DNA from: Microbispora sp. H13382
GTDB lineage: Bacteria > Actinomycetota > Actinomycetes > Streptosporangiales > Streptosporangiaceae
Direction: 5' to 3'
Length of the DNA: 64,000 bases
NCBI RefSeq assembly: GCF_014161445.1
Contig: NZ_JABBXA010000001.1
Coordinates: 682,001 to 746,000 of the forward strand
Positions 11,638-19,527 of this stretch are shown piece by piece; position 1 is the stretch's first letter; each line of letters begins with the position of its first letter. The position numbers and the translations under genes were made by a program. Below the pieces are notes generated by a model. The model was not told where the DNA came from, ran no database searches, and saw nothing but the letters and a program-made list of their open reading frames with translations.

Positions 11638-11742
11638 GATATCTCACGGGCCGGGAACGCATGATCCGAATTCGCCTCAGGGCGGGGCATCGTGCGAATA
11701 GGACAGCCCGCGACACGCCGGACGGCCTTGCGGCGCGGTTAG

Positions 11743-11772
11743 TTGACCCTGGGGGACGCGCAACCCTACTGT
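11743..11772 (+). promoter_or_regulatory. Candidate ftsZ promoter
   Basis: A -35-like TTGACC (11743-11748) and -10-like TACTGT (11767-11772) are separated by 18 bases in the ftsQ-ftsZ gap, about 110 bases before the ftsZ start. A single GACAC pentamer (11712-11716), the core of the WhiA target in Streptomyces, lies upstream. The promoter is inferred from spacing only; the pentamer may be chance. Confidence 0.45.
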
Positions 11773-11796
11773 CCGTATCAATCCTCAGGTTGACAT

Positions 11797-11827
11797 AACT
11801 CTAAATCTCAACTTGAGGGTGAGAGTT
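11797..11827 (+). promoter_or_regulatory. Nested inverted repeat in the ftsZ leader
   Basis: An AT-rich island in very GC-rich DNA. The outer arms AACTCT and AGAGTT (11797-11802, 11822-11827) enclose a perfect CTCAA-C-TTGAG (11807-11817). It ends 57 bases before the ftsZ GTG. It may fold in the mRNA leader or be a protein site. The symmetry is direct observation; the function is unknown. Confidence 0.5.
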
Positions 11828-11884
11828 CAGAAGACGGCGGGCCCTGCCCGCATGAAACGCAAACGAGCGGAAAGGCCCCTCGTC

Positions 11885-13381
11885 GTGGCAGCACCGCAGA
11901 ACTACCTCGCGGTCATCAAGGTCGTCGGCATCGGCGGCGGCGGAGTCAACGCCGTCAACCGGATGATCGAGGAGGGACTCAAGGGCGTCGAGTTCATCGC
12001 CATAAACACTGACGCCCAGGCGCTGCTGATGAGTGACGCCGACGTGAAGCTCGACGTGGGGCGCGAGCTCACGCGGGGCCTCGGCGCGGGCGCCAACCCG
12101 GAGGTGGGCCGCAAGGCCGCCGAGGACCACCGGGAGGAGATCGAGGAGGTCATCAAGGGCGCCGACATGGTCTTCGTGACCGCGGGCGAGGGCGGCGGCA
12201 CCGGGACCGGCGGCGCGCCGGTCGTGGCCAGCATCGCCCGCTCGCTCGGCGCGCTCACGATCGGCGTGGTCACCCGGCCCTTCAGCTTCGAGGGCAAGCG
12301 CCGGGCCATGCAGGCCGAGGCCGGCATCGAGACCCTCCGCGAGGAGGTCGACACGCTGATCGTCATTCCGAACGACCGGCTGCTGTCGATCTCCGATCGC
12401 CAGGTGAGCGTGCTCGACGCCTTCAAGGCCGCCGACCAGGTGCTGCTGTCCGGTGTGCAGGGCATCACCGACCTCATCACCACGCCCGGTCTGATCAACC
12501 TGGACTTCGCCGACGTGAAGTCGGTCATGTCCGGGGCGGGCTCGGCCCTCATGGGCATCGGCCACGCCAGGGGCGACGACCGGTCGGTCGCCGCCGCCGA
12601 GATGGCGGTCTCCAGCCCGCTGCTGGAGGCGAGCATCGACGGCGCCCACGGCGTGCTGCTGTCCATCGCGGGCGGCTCCGACCTGGGCCTGTTCGAGATC
12701 AACGAGGCGGCCCAGCTCGTCAGCAACGCCGCCGCGCCCGACGCGAACATCATCTTCGGCACGGTCATCGACGACGCGCTCGGCGACGAGGTGCGGGTCA
12801 CGGTCATCGCGGCCGGGTTCGACGAGCCAGAAGCGGCCGCGCCGGTGGCCGCGCCGCTGTCGCGGCCTCAGCAGGCGTCCCGTCCCGCGCCGGCCGCGCC
12901 CGCGGCCCGTCCCGCGCCCGCCCCGGCCAAGCCGGAGCCCGCGCAGCCGCCCGTACGGCCGGTGAGCGGCACGGTGGGCACGGTGGGCACTATGGGCACG
13001 GCGCAGCCCGCTCCCGCGCAGGCGCAGCCCGCGAACTCCGCGCCGCCGGCGACCCAGTTGCCGGTGAACGCGCATTCGGCCGGCTCCGCGCCGCCGCCGG
13101 CCCAGCCCGTGAGCCAGCCGGTCCAGCCCGTGAGCCAGCCGGTCCAGCAGGCGGCGTCCGCGCCGCAGGCCCAGCAGGCCGACGCGGTCACGCCGTTCCC
13201 GCGCGACGCGCAGGCCGACGGCGGACGCGACCAGAGCGTCACCGGGCCGCTGTCGATCCCGCGCCCCGCGCCCGAGCCGCCGACCCCGATCACCTCCAGG
13301 ACCACGCAGCCGGGTCCCCGGCGCCCGGTGGTGTTCGAGGAGCAGGAGGAGGAGCTCGACGTGCCGGACTTCCTCAAGTGA
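11885..13381 (+). CDS. ftsZ: Cell division GTPase FtsZ
   Basis: Tubulin-like GTPase that forms the Z ring. The start GTG gives the actinobacterial N-terminus [19 protein letters not shown]; upstream in-frame starts would add 24 residues not typical of the family. The GGGTGTG nucleotide loop is near residues 104-110, and NTDAQAL and the T7 region [11 protein letters not shown] are present. The globular part ends near residue 320. A long Pro/Ala/Gln-rich linker of about 160 residues includes repeated QPVSQPV units, and the conserved C-terminal peptide is DVPDFLK. 498 residues, longer than most because of the linker. Confidence 0.97.
   Translation: MAAPQNYLAVIKVVGIGGGGVNAVNRMIEEGLKGVEFIAINTDAQALLMSDADVKLDVGRELTRGLGAGANPEVGRKAAEDHREEIEEVIKGADMVFVTAGEGGGTGTGGAPVVASIARSLGALTIGVVTRPFSFEGKRRAMQAEAGIETLREEVDTLIVIPNDRLLSISDRQVSVLDAFKAADQVLLSGVQGITDLITTPGLINLDFADVKSVMSGAGSALMGIGHARGDDRSVAAAEMAVSSPLLEASIDGAHGVLLSIAGGSDLGLFEINEAAQLVSNAAAPDANIIFGTVIDDALGDEVRVTVIAAGFDEPEAAAPVAAPLSRPQQASRPAPAAPAARPAPAPAKPEPAQPPVRPVSGTVGTVGTMGTAQPAPAQAQPANSAPPATQLPVNAHSAGSAPPPAQPVSQPVQPVSQPVQQAASAPQAQQADAVTPFPRDAQADGGRDQSVTGPLSIPRPAPEPPTPITSRTTQPGPRRPVVFEEQEEELDVPDFLK
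13102..13143 (+). repeat. Two tandem 21-base units in the ftsZ linker
   Basis: Two exact copies of a 21-base unit (13102-13122 and 13123-13143) encode repeated QPVSQPV in the disordered FtsZ linker. The linker length is therefore likely to vary between strains by slippage or unequal exchange. Shorter GTVGT repeats lie upstream near 12970. Confidence 0.8.
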
Positions 13382-13414
13382 TGCTGGACGTTCGTACGGC
13401 CGGAGGCGCGGTCC

Positions 13415-14113
13415 GTGGGTGACCGGCGCGAGGAGCTGGCTGCGGCCCTGGCCGAGGTGGAGCGGCGTGTCGAGGACGCCTGCCGGGCCGCGGGCCGGTC
13501 GCGATCGGAGATCACCCTGATCGCCGTGACGAAGACCTACCCGGCCTCCGACGTGCGGCTGCTCGCGGAGCTGGGCGTGTCGCACGTCGGCGAGAACCGC
13601 GACCAGGAGGCGGCGGCCAAGGCCGCCGAGTGCGCCGGCCTCGGCCTCACCTGGCACTTCATCGGCCAGCTGCAGTCCAACAAGGCCCGCTCGGTCGTCT
13701 CCTACGCCCACATGATCCACTCGGTGGACCGTCCGCGGCTGGTGGACGCGCTCGGTCGCGAGGCCGTACGCGCGGGGCGCGAGGTCGACTGCCTCGTCCA
13801 GGTAGGGCTGGGCGAGGGGGCGGGACGGGGCGGCGCCGCACCGGAGGAGGTGCCGGCGCTCGCCGGGCTCGTCGCGAAGGCGGAGGGGCTGCGCCTGCGG
13901 GGGGTCATGGCGGTCGCCCCGCTGGGGGAGGACCCGGCCGCCGCGTTCGCCCGGCTGCGCGCCGTCGCCGAGCGCGTCCGCGAGGAACATCCCGCCGCGG
14001 ACGTGATATCGGCCGGAATGAGTGGAGACATCCCTCAGGCTGTGATGAACGGCGCGACACACCTGCGAGTCGGTACGGCGTTGCTCGGCCGCAGAAAGCT
14101 CTTCGTCAGGTAA
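13415..14113 (+). CDS. PLP homeostasis protein, YggS/YlmE family
   Basis: Alanine-racemase-fold pyridoxal-phosphate-binding protein without known catalytic activity; the family buffers PLP levels. The PLP lysine is K40 in AVTKTYP. Further family motifs are GENRDQEAAAKA, WHFIGQLQSNKAR and SAGMSGDIPQAV. 232 residues. GTG 13415 has GGAGG eight bases upstream. It lies directly after ftsZ. The ylmD/yfiH multicopper-oxidase-like gene that sits between these two in Streptomyces and Mycobacterium is absent. Confidence 0.92.
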   Translation: MGDRREELAAALAEVERRVEDACRAAGRSRSEITLIAVTKTYPASDVRLLAELGVSHVGENRDQEAAAKAAECAGLGLTWHFIGQLQSNKARSVVSYAHMIHSVDRPRLVDALGREAVRAGREVDCLVQVGLGEGAGRGGAAPEEVPALAGLVAKAEGLRLRGVMAVAPLGEDPAAAFARLRAVAERVREEHPAADVISAGMSGDIPQAVMNGATHLRVGTALLGRRKLFVR

Positions 14114-14247
14114 TGTCCCCCAAGCGGACCGTGGTGTCCGCGCTCAGGTAGAGGTCGATCAGCGGTGAGCTCAAAGGGGGGTACGGCTACCGCCCTGGCC
14201 TTCCGAAGGGACCTTGAAGGCACCAGTAACGCGGAGGACGACGAGCG

Positions 14248-14775
14248 ATGGCCGGCGCGATGCGCAAGATGGCGGTCTACCTCGGTCTCGTGGAGGACGA
14301 CCGCTACGAAGACAGGTACGCGGCAGAGTACGGCACTGAGGAAGAGTACGGCGACGAGGAGTACGAGTCGCCGCGGCGCGGCTTCGCCGCCCCCTCGGGT
14401 ACGCACTCCGGGCCCCTGGAGCGCGAGGACGACACCGAGACGGCCGTCCCCGCTCCGCGTCCCCCCACGACCGTGCTGGAGCGCCGTACGACCGATCTGG
14501 CGCGCATCACCACCCTGCATCCCCGCACGTACAACGAGGCGCGGACGATCGGCGAGCACTTCCGCGAGGGCACGCCGGTCATCATGAATCTGACAGAAAT
14601 GGTCGACAGCGACGCCAAGCGCCTTGTCGATTTCGCGGCAGGTCTCGTCTTTGGCCTACACGGCAGCATCGAACGTGTTACCAACAAGGTGTTCCTGTTG
14701 TCCCCCGCCAACGTTGAGGTGACCGCCGAGGACAAGGCCAGAATCGCGGAACGCGGCTTCTTCAACCAGAGCTAG
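14248..14775 (+). CDS. sepF: Cell division protein SepF
   Basis: FtsZ-binding membrane anchor; in actinobacteria without FtsA it ties the Z ring to the membrane. The N-terminus [14 protein letters not shown] can form the amphipathic membrane-targeting helix. An acidic Tyr/Glu-rich linker follows, and the C-terminal SepF fold (about residues 80-170) has [20 protein letters not shown] and [14 protein letters not shown]. 175 residues. The RBS GGAGG lies about ten bases before the ATG. Position between the ylmE-like gene and yggT is the standard order. Confidence 0.95.
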   Translation: MAGAMRKMAVYLGLVEDDRYEDRYAAEYGTEEEYGDEEYESPRRGFAAPSGTHSGPLEREDDTETAVPAPRPPTTVLERRTTDLARITTLHPRTYNEARTIGEHFREGTPVIMNLTEMVDSDAKRLVDFAAGLVFGLHGSIERVTNKVFLLSPANVEVTAEDKARIAERGFFNQS

Positions 14776-14858
14776 AGTTCCATACATGAACAGTGACCGG
14801 CTTAGCGGTGCCCGTGCGGCCCGAGGACGGCTGGACCGAGGGGAGGCGGGGCTCGACC

Positions 14859-15146
14859 GTGGGGATCATTAGCGAGATCTTGGTCATCGCCCTGACCCTC
14901 TTCCTGGTTCTGCTGATCGGCAGAATGATCATAGATACGGTGCAGGCGTTCGCCCGCGCCTGGCGGCCCACCGGGGTCGTCCTGGTGCTGGCGGAGGTCG
15001 TCTACACGGTGACCGACCCGCCTCTCAAGTTCCTCCGCCGTTTCATTCCGCCCCTCAGGTTGGGTACGGTGGCCTTTGACCTGAGCTTCACAGTGCTGTT
15101 CATTGTGGTTTTGGTCTTGATCCAAGTCGTGAACGCGCTTCGTTGA
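14859..15146 (+). CDS. YggT-family membrane protein
   Basis: Small integral membrane protein of about 95 residues with two hydrophobic segments (about 4-24 and 70-92). They flank a cytoplasmic or periplasmic loop with TDPPLKFLRRFIPPLR, the YggT family signature. The family is commonly linked to sepF and divIVA in Gram-positive bacteria, and its biochemical role is not settled. GTG 14859 follows GGAGG with a 12-base gap. An in-frame GTG at 14793 would add 22 residues. Confidence 0.88.
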   Translation: MGIISEILVIALTLFLVLLIGRMIIDTVQAFARAWRPTGVVLVLAEVVYTVTDPPLKFLRRFIPPLRLGTVAFDLSFTVLFIVVLVLIQVVNALR

Positions 15147-15195
15147 TCGGGTACCGTCCGACCGGACAGACTCCAAGCGCGCCAAGGAGACCCAA

Positions 15196-16059
15196 ATGCC
15201 GTTGACGCCCGCCGATGTGCGGAACAAGCAGTTCAGTACCACCCGGCTGAGGCCGGGGTACGACGAGGAGGAGGTCGACGCGTTCCTCGACGAGGTCGAG
15301 GCCGAGTTGGACCGTCTCATCCAGGAGAACGAGGAGCTCCGCGCGAAGCTGGCCGAGTGCCTCAGGGGCAAGGTCCCCGGGGGTATGGGCATGCCCGGCT
15401 CCATGCAGATGGCTCCCGCTCCGGTGGCCGAGCCGAAGCCCGAGATGATGGCCCCCCAGCCGGAGCCGATCAAGCCTCCGGAGCCGGCCCGTCCGGAGCC
15501 GGTGCCCGTCGGCATGGGCCTGCCGCCCGCCGAGGACAACATGGACACCGCGGCCCGCGTGCTCGCCCTCGCCCAGCAGACGGCCGACCAGGCGATCGCC
15601 GACGCCCGTCGCGAGGCGGACGAGACCGTGACCCGCGCCCGGCGCGAGGCCGACGACATCCTCGGCAAGGCCCGCCGTCAGGCCGAGCAGATCATCGGCG
15701 ACGCCCGCGCCCGCGCCGAGACGCTCGAGCGCGACGCGCAGGAGCGGCACCGTCAGGCCATGGGCACCCTGGTGCAGACCCGCGACGAGCTGGAGCGCAA
15801 GGTCGAGGAGCTGCGCAGCTTCGAACGCGAGTACCGCAGCCGCCTCAAGCTCTACCTGGAGAACCAGCTCGCCGAGCTGAACGTCGCCGGTGAGGGCAGC
15901 GGAGGCTTCCCGATCGTGGGCGCCGCCCCGGCCATGGCCCACGCCGTCGCCCCCGGTCCCCAGCAGATGGGCGCCGCCCCCAACCCGTTCGGCCAGGAGC
16001 CCTCGCAGCACTCCGGCGCCTTCCCCGGTCCCGACGGCCCCCACAACGACCGCCGGTAA
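15196..16059 (+). CDS. divIVA: Polar growth protein DivIVA (Wag31)
   Basis: Coiled-coil protein that marks curved membranes at cell poles and organises tip growth in actinobacteria. The N-terminal DivIVA domain (about 1-60) has PADVRNKQFSTTRLRPGYDEEEVDAF by position, with the membrane-binding Phe/Arg turn. A Pro/Met-rich linker (about 65-115) precedes a long Ala/Arg/Glu coiled coil (about 116-230) and a disordered tail. 287 residues. RBS AAGGAG lies nine bases before ATG. Confidence 0.95.
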   Translation: MPLTPADVRNKQFSTTRLRPGYDEEEVDAFLDEVEAELDRLIQENEELRAKLAECLRGKVPGGMGMPGSMQMAPAPVAEPKPEMMAPQPEPIKPPEPARPEPVPVGMGLPPAEDNMDTAARVLALAQQTADQAIADARREADETVTRARREADDILGKARRQAEQIIGDARARAETLERDAQERHRQAMGTLVQTRDELERKVEELRSFEREYRSRLKLYLENQLAELNVAGEGSGGFPIVGAAPAMAHAVAPGPQQMGAAPNPFGQEPSQHSGAFPGPDGPHNDRR

Positions 16060-16104
16060 GCAGTGGCGGGTCCACACAGGACCCGATAGCTCGGAGAACC
16101 CCCC

Positions 16105-17859
16105 GTGATCCTCATCAGTGCCGCACTGGTCCTCGCCGCAATCGTCCTGCTCATCGCGGGCGTCGTGCTGGGGACACCCCCTCTCGTGATGTGGTCGATC
16201 GTCGTCAGCGTGCTGTCGGCGGTCTGCCTGCTGATCGGGGCACTGCTGAGGCGCCACGAGCTGTTCCCGGCCGGCGGGCGTGCCGCCGAGGGAACGGCTC
16301 CCACCCCCCCGGGTTCGTCCGTGCCCCAGCTCGCGCACGTCGGTGCCGTGAGCGGGGCGTACGGCGGAGCCCTCGCCGGGGCACCGGCGCATCCGGTTGC
16401 GACGCCCATGGTGGCGGCACCGCCGGTCACGCATCACGGGGCACTGCCCCCCCAGACCTTCCCGTCCCCGCCGCCCCAGCGGACGGGACCGATCACGCGG
16501 CCTCCGGCCGCCTCGGGGCGCGGCCTCGCCCCCGACGCGATCGTCCTCGTGATCCCCGGGCGCAAGCGCTTCCACCTGGCCACCTGCCGCCAGCTCGCCG
16601 GGCGAGAGACCGAGGAGCTGACCCACGAGGAGGCCCGCGAGGAGGGCTTCACCCCCTGCACCACCTGCCTCCCCGAAGCCTCCGCCCGTGTGGCCGAGCC
16701 GGAGGAGGCCGCGCCGCGCGACGGTTCGATCCGCGACGACTCGATCCGCGACGAGAGCCTGCGCGCCGAAGCCGCTCCCACGACCACCACGCCTGCGGCC
16801 GGGACCACCGGCACGACCGGCCGGGAACCGACCCGTCTCACGCCCGCTGACCCGGAGCCGCCCTTCGCGCGGCTTCCTCAGCCCGGCGTCCCGGGATCGC
16901 GCCTGCCCGAGCCGCCCGTCCCGCCCGCGCGGTCCGAGGACGCGCCGTCCGGCGACGAAACGCGTGAAGAGTCCCCTGAGACGCCGCGAATGACGTCCGG
17001 GGAGACGGCCGGCGAGGCGGACGCGCCCGGTGGTCCTAAGGCCGACACGGCCGCCGCGGCCGATGCCGGCGCCGAGAACGACGAGCACACACCGGTGGAC
17101 TGGTTCGGCCGGGGCGGGGCGCAGCCGTCCGATGCCGATGCTCCGGCGCCGGGGACCGCCGCCACGTCATGGTCCGCACCGGCCTGGTCTCCGCCGGCGG
17201 CGGGATCGGTGTCGGGCCCGGCGGACGACGAGACGGACGAGTCGATCACCGACACCGCGGAGCACGACTGGTTCAGCCCCGGCCGGGTCTCCCGGCCGTG
17301 GGACCCCGCACGATCCAAGACCGCCGAGGCGGCGAAGGACGCACCGTCGTCCGGGGACGGCGACCCCGCCGGCGACACGGCCGCGGAGAAGACGTCCGAA
17401 GAGGCTCCGGCCTCCCCGCAGGCGGCCCCCTCTTCCCGGGCGGACGACGAGCGGGCCCGTGACAACCAGACCCCCCGCAACCAGGGCGACCCCGGTGCGG
17501 ACGCGAACGCGGCGTCCCTCCCGGCCGACGCCCCCACGTCCCCGCCTGCGGGGACCGGAGAGCCGGTGGAGCCGGCAGAGACCCGCGAATCCGGGCGCGC
17601 CGGATTCGCGGCCTCGGCCGGCTCCACCTCCGGCTCGGCACCCGTGACCGGGACGAGTGGCGAGGACCGCGCCGCCGGGGCTGCGGAGCCGTCCGAGGAC
17701 GGGGACACGCAGGTGCGGGTCATGGTCGGCACACGCCGCTACCACATCCCCGGCTGCCCGCTGATCGCCGGCACGGACGACACGGGCATCGAGATCATGA
17801 CGCTGACCGAGGCCGGCGAGGCGGGCCTCACCCCCTGCTCGGTCTGCCGGAAGAGCTGA
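16105..17859 (+). CDS. Membrane protein with two HxxxC...CxxC modules and a long disordered region
   Basis: No named family recognised. Two N-terminal hydrophobic helices (about 3-22 and 28-47) are followed by a Pro/Ala/Glu/Asp-rich region of about 350 residues of low complexity. Two related modules of about 40 residues flank it. The first has H157-x3-C161 and C185-x2-C188, the second, at the very C-terminus, has H547-x3-C551 and C578-x2-C581. Both share a 'xxFH/YH...C..A......G.TPC..C' pattern that looks like a small zinc knuckle. The GTG start follows CGGAGAACC. Its place beside divIVA suggests, but does not show, a role at the pole or wall. Confidence 0.8.
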   Translation: MILISAALVLAAIVLLIAGVVLGTPPLVMWSIVVSVLSAVCLLIGALLRRHELFPAGGRAAEGTAPTPPGSSVPQLAHVGAVSGAYGGALAGAPAHPVATPMVAAPPVTHHGALPPQTFPSPPPQRTGPITRPPAASGRGLAPDAIVLVIPGRKRFHLATCRQLAGRETEELTHEEAREEGFTPCTTCLPEASARVAEPEEAAPRDGSIRDDSIRDESLRAEAAPTTTTPAAGTTGTTGREPTRLTPADPEPPFARLPQPGVPGSRLPEPPVPPARSEDAPSGDETREESPETPRMTSGETAGEADAPGGPKADTAAAADAGAENDEHTPVDWFGRGGAQPSDADAPAPGTAATSWSAPAWSPPAAGSVSGPADDETDESITDTAEHDWFSPGRVSRPWDPARSKTAEAAKDAPSSGDGDPAGDTAAEKTSEEAPASPQAAPSSRADDERARDNQTPRNQGDPGADANAASLPADAPTSPPAGTGEPVEPAETRESGRAGFAASAGSTSGSAPVTGTSGEDRAAGAAEPSEDGDTQVRVMVGTRRYHIPGCPLIAGTDDTGIEIMTLTEAGEAGLTPCSVCRKS

Positions 17860-17908
17860 CCGCGGGCGACCTCCGGGCTCCCGCCGGACCAGAAGACGTC
17901 CCGGTGGG

Positions 17909-18244
17909 TCAGTCCTCGCCGAACCGGATGCGTAGTTCCGCCATCTTCGACCGAAGCTCGCCTTCGGTGAACACGCCCTTGTCCATCAGCGCGTGGGCGA
18001 CGGCCAGCGCGGAACGCGCGTGGACCGGAAAGCGGCGATAGACGGTCTCTCCGAGCCGGTCCTCGGTCCGGCGGCGTTCCAGGGTGTCCAGCGCGCCTCG
18101 CGAGGCCAGGCACTCGCAGGTCGCCTGCATCCGGGACTCCCATGGAGTAGGGACGCGCTCCAGCGACGGCAGGTCGGTGTCACGGCGCTCCCCGATGGCT
18201 TCAAGCGTCTCCATGAGCACTGTGTAGGGTGTCTCACCGCTCAC
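17909..18244 (-). CDS. Thiocyanate hydrolase/nitrile hydratase beta-N-terminal-like accessory protein
   Basis: 111 residues with the 'PWE...CECLA.RG....ERRR....GETVY' pattern of the thiocyanate hydrolase beta subunit and the small P15K/P14K-type accessory proteins used for metal insertion in cobalt enzymes. The C-terminal half matches the helical N-terminal domain of nitrile hydratase beta subunits ([16 protein letters not shown]). The GTG at 18244 overlaps the upstream stop (GTGA) and has GGAGG just before it. Last gene of the operon. It could be the accessory chaperone or a second beta-like subunit. Confidence 0.72.
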   Translation of the reverse strand: MSGETPYTVLMETLEAIGERRDTDLPSLERVPTPWESRMQATCECLASRGALDTLERRRTEDRLGETVYRRFPVHARSALAVAHALMDKGVFTEGELRSKMAELRIRFGED

Positions 18245-18959
18245 TTGCCACCTCCGGGCACGCCCGCCGTCGGACAGACGAGTCCGGACCGCGGGGGTGC
18301 CTCGGCGGCCGTCCAACCCGGCTGCGGAAGAGCCACACCGATCATCGTGTCACCGGTGACGATGGCCGCGAGCTGCTCCTCGGTCCAGCCCTCGGTGCCT
18401 TCCGGGCGCATCGGCATGACCATGAACCGTGACTTCTGGTTGGAGTCGTGGACGCGTATCTCGACATCGGCGGGCAGGATCAGGCCGAACTCCGCGAGCA
18501 CCTGGCGCGGCTGGCGCACCATGCGCCGACGGTAGTTCGGGGTCCGATACCAGTCGGGTGACATGCCGAGCACCGGCCTCGGATAGCAGGAGCACAGGGT
18601 GCACACGATCACGTTGTGCACCTGCGGGGTGTTCTCCAGCACGTAGAAGTAGGTGTAGTCGCTCGGCGTGCCCGTCCCGGTCGGATCGAGCCAGTCCACC
18701 CCACCTCCTTGGAGGTCTCCGTCCCGTCGGCGAGCAGGCGTTCTTTGAAGGCCGGATCGAGCCAGGCCTTGGCCACCAGCCTCGACCCGTACATGGGGGT
18801 GCGGCTTTCGGCCCATTCGGAGAAACGGCGGTGGTCCTCCGCGGAGAAGACGCCCTTCTCGATCGCCAGTTCCCGTACGGCGAGCTCGAGGATCTCGAAC
18901 TCGTTGATCTCCTCGGGCTCCTGGACAGGAGCGTGGGGATCATGACTGTGGGTGCTCAT
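18241..18959 (-). pseudogene. Thiocyanate hydrolase gamma / nitrile hydratase alpha-type subunit, frameshifted
   Basis: Metal-binding catalytic subunit of the nitrile hydratase superfamily. The N-terminal part (ATG 18959 to 18700) reads [23 protein letters not shown] and [17 protein letters not shown]. The rest, in another frame, has the claw motif CTLCSC (18586-18603), which the family links to cobalt, then [21 protein letters not shown]. One extra G in the run at 18699-18702 would restore a product of about 239 residues, close to thiocyanate hydrolase gamma. Overlaps with both neighbours are 4 bases (ATGA, GTGA). A GTG at 18699 with AAGGAGG just upstream could instead start the C-terminal part separately. 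Sequencing error is also possible. Confidence 0.85.
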
Positions 18960-19261
18960 ACGCTTCGTTCTCCTTCACCGGCCGGTTCCAGCCAGCGTTC
19001 CGAGAATTCCGATTCCAGGGTGTCGAGGTCCGGGCCGGCGTAGTCCGGCCAGAGCTCTGTCTGCCTGAAGCGCACGACGTAGAACGGCTCGTGCCGGCCG
19101 TCCTCGTCACGGCCCCACGCCTCGTCCTCGGGAATGACCCTCGCGGGCCGGTCCTCGACCACGGTGCCGATCCGTCCGCGCGTGTAACCCTGGCAGCGCG
19201 TGTGGAACAGCGACGTCTCGTCGCGGACGACGACGCGGTCTCCGACCTTGAACCGTCTCAT
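18956..19261 (-). CDS. Thiocyanate hydrolase alpha / nitrile hydratase beta C-terminal-type subunit
   Basis: 101 residues forming the SH3-like beta-barrel that corresponds to the C-terminal domain of nitrile hydratase beta and to the alpha subunit of thiocyanate hydrolase. Seen directly: FKVGDRVVVRDE near the N-terminus, HTRCQGYTRGRIGTVVE, FYVVRFRQTELWPDY and TLESEFSERWLE. ATG 19261 overlaps the upstream stop (ATGA), and its stop overlaps the next ATG. The longer frame upstream (to 19369) lies inside the preceding gene and looks non-coding. Separate N- and C-terminal beta halves are the thiocyanate hydrolase arrangement and are also used by toyocamycin nitrile hydratase. Confidence 0.82.
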   Translation of the reverse strand: MRRFKVGDRVVVRDETSLFHTRCQGYTRGRIGTVVEDRPARVIPEDEAWGRDEDGRHEPFYVVRFRQTELWPDYAGPDLDTLESEFSERWLEPAGEGERSV

Positions 19262-19464
19262 GACAGCTCCTCCCTCCGCCGGGTCCGAATCTCGTCGACC
19301 TTCCTTCCGAGCTCGTCGGTCGTGACGATTCCCTTCTCTACGAGCACCCGGGCGGCGGTCGTGATCCACCGGGCGTAGTAGGGCAGCCCGTAGTACTGGG
19401 TGGCCCCGAGGTCGTTCTCCATGCGCCGCCGTATCTCGGCGTGTCCTTGGCGCAGGCTCGCCAT
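19258..19464 (-). CDS. Short thiocyanate hydrolase beta / nitrile hydratase beta N-terminal-type subunit
   Basis: 68 residues matching the helical part of thiocyanate hydrolase beta: GLPYYARWITTAARVLVEKG, then ITTDEL-like and KVDEIRTR segments. The family member from Thiobacillus is about 157 residues, so roughly the first 80 residues are missing here. An in-frame stop at 19486-19488 prevents extension, and no good RBS precedes ATG 19464. It may be a shortened functional subunit or a remnant. It starts 63 bases after the GMC oxidoreductase stop and overlaps the next gene by 4 bases. Confidence 0.68.
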   Translation of the reverse strand: MASLRQGHAEIRRRMENDLGATQYYGLPYYARWITTAARVLVEKGIVTTDELGRKVDEIRTRRREELS

Positions 19465-19527
19465 TTCAGCGGGGCCCCGAGTTCGTCACCCGGGGCTCCG
19501 CTGCGGCCTCCTCCGCCTTGGCGCCGC

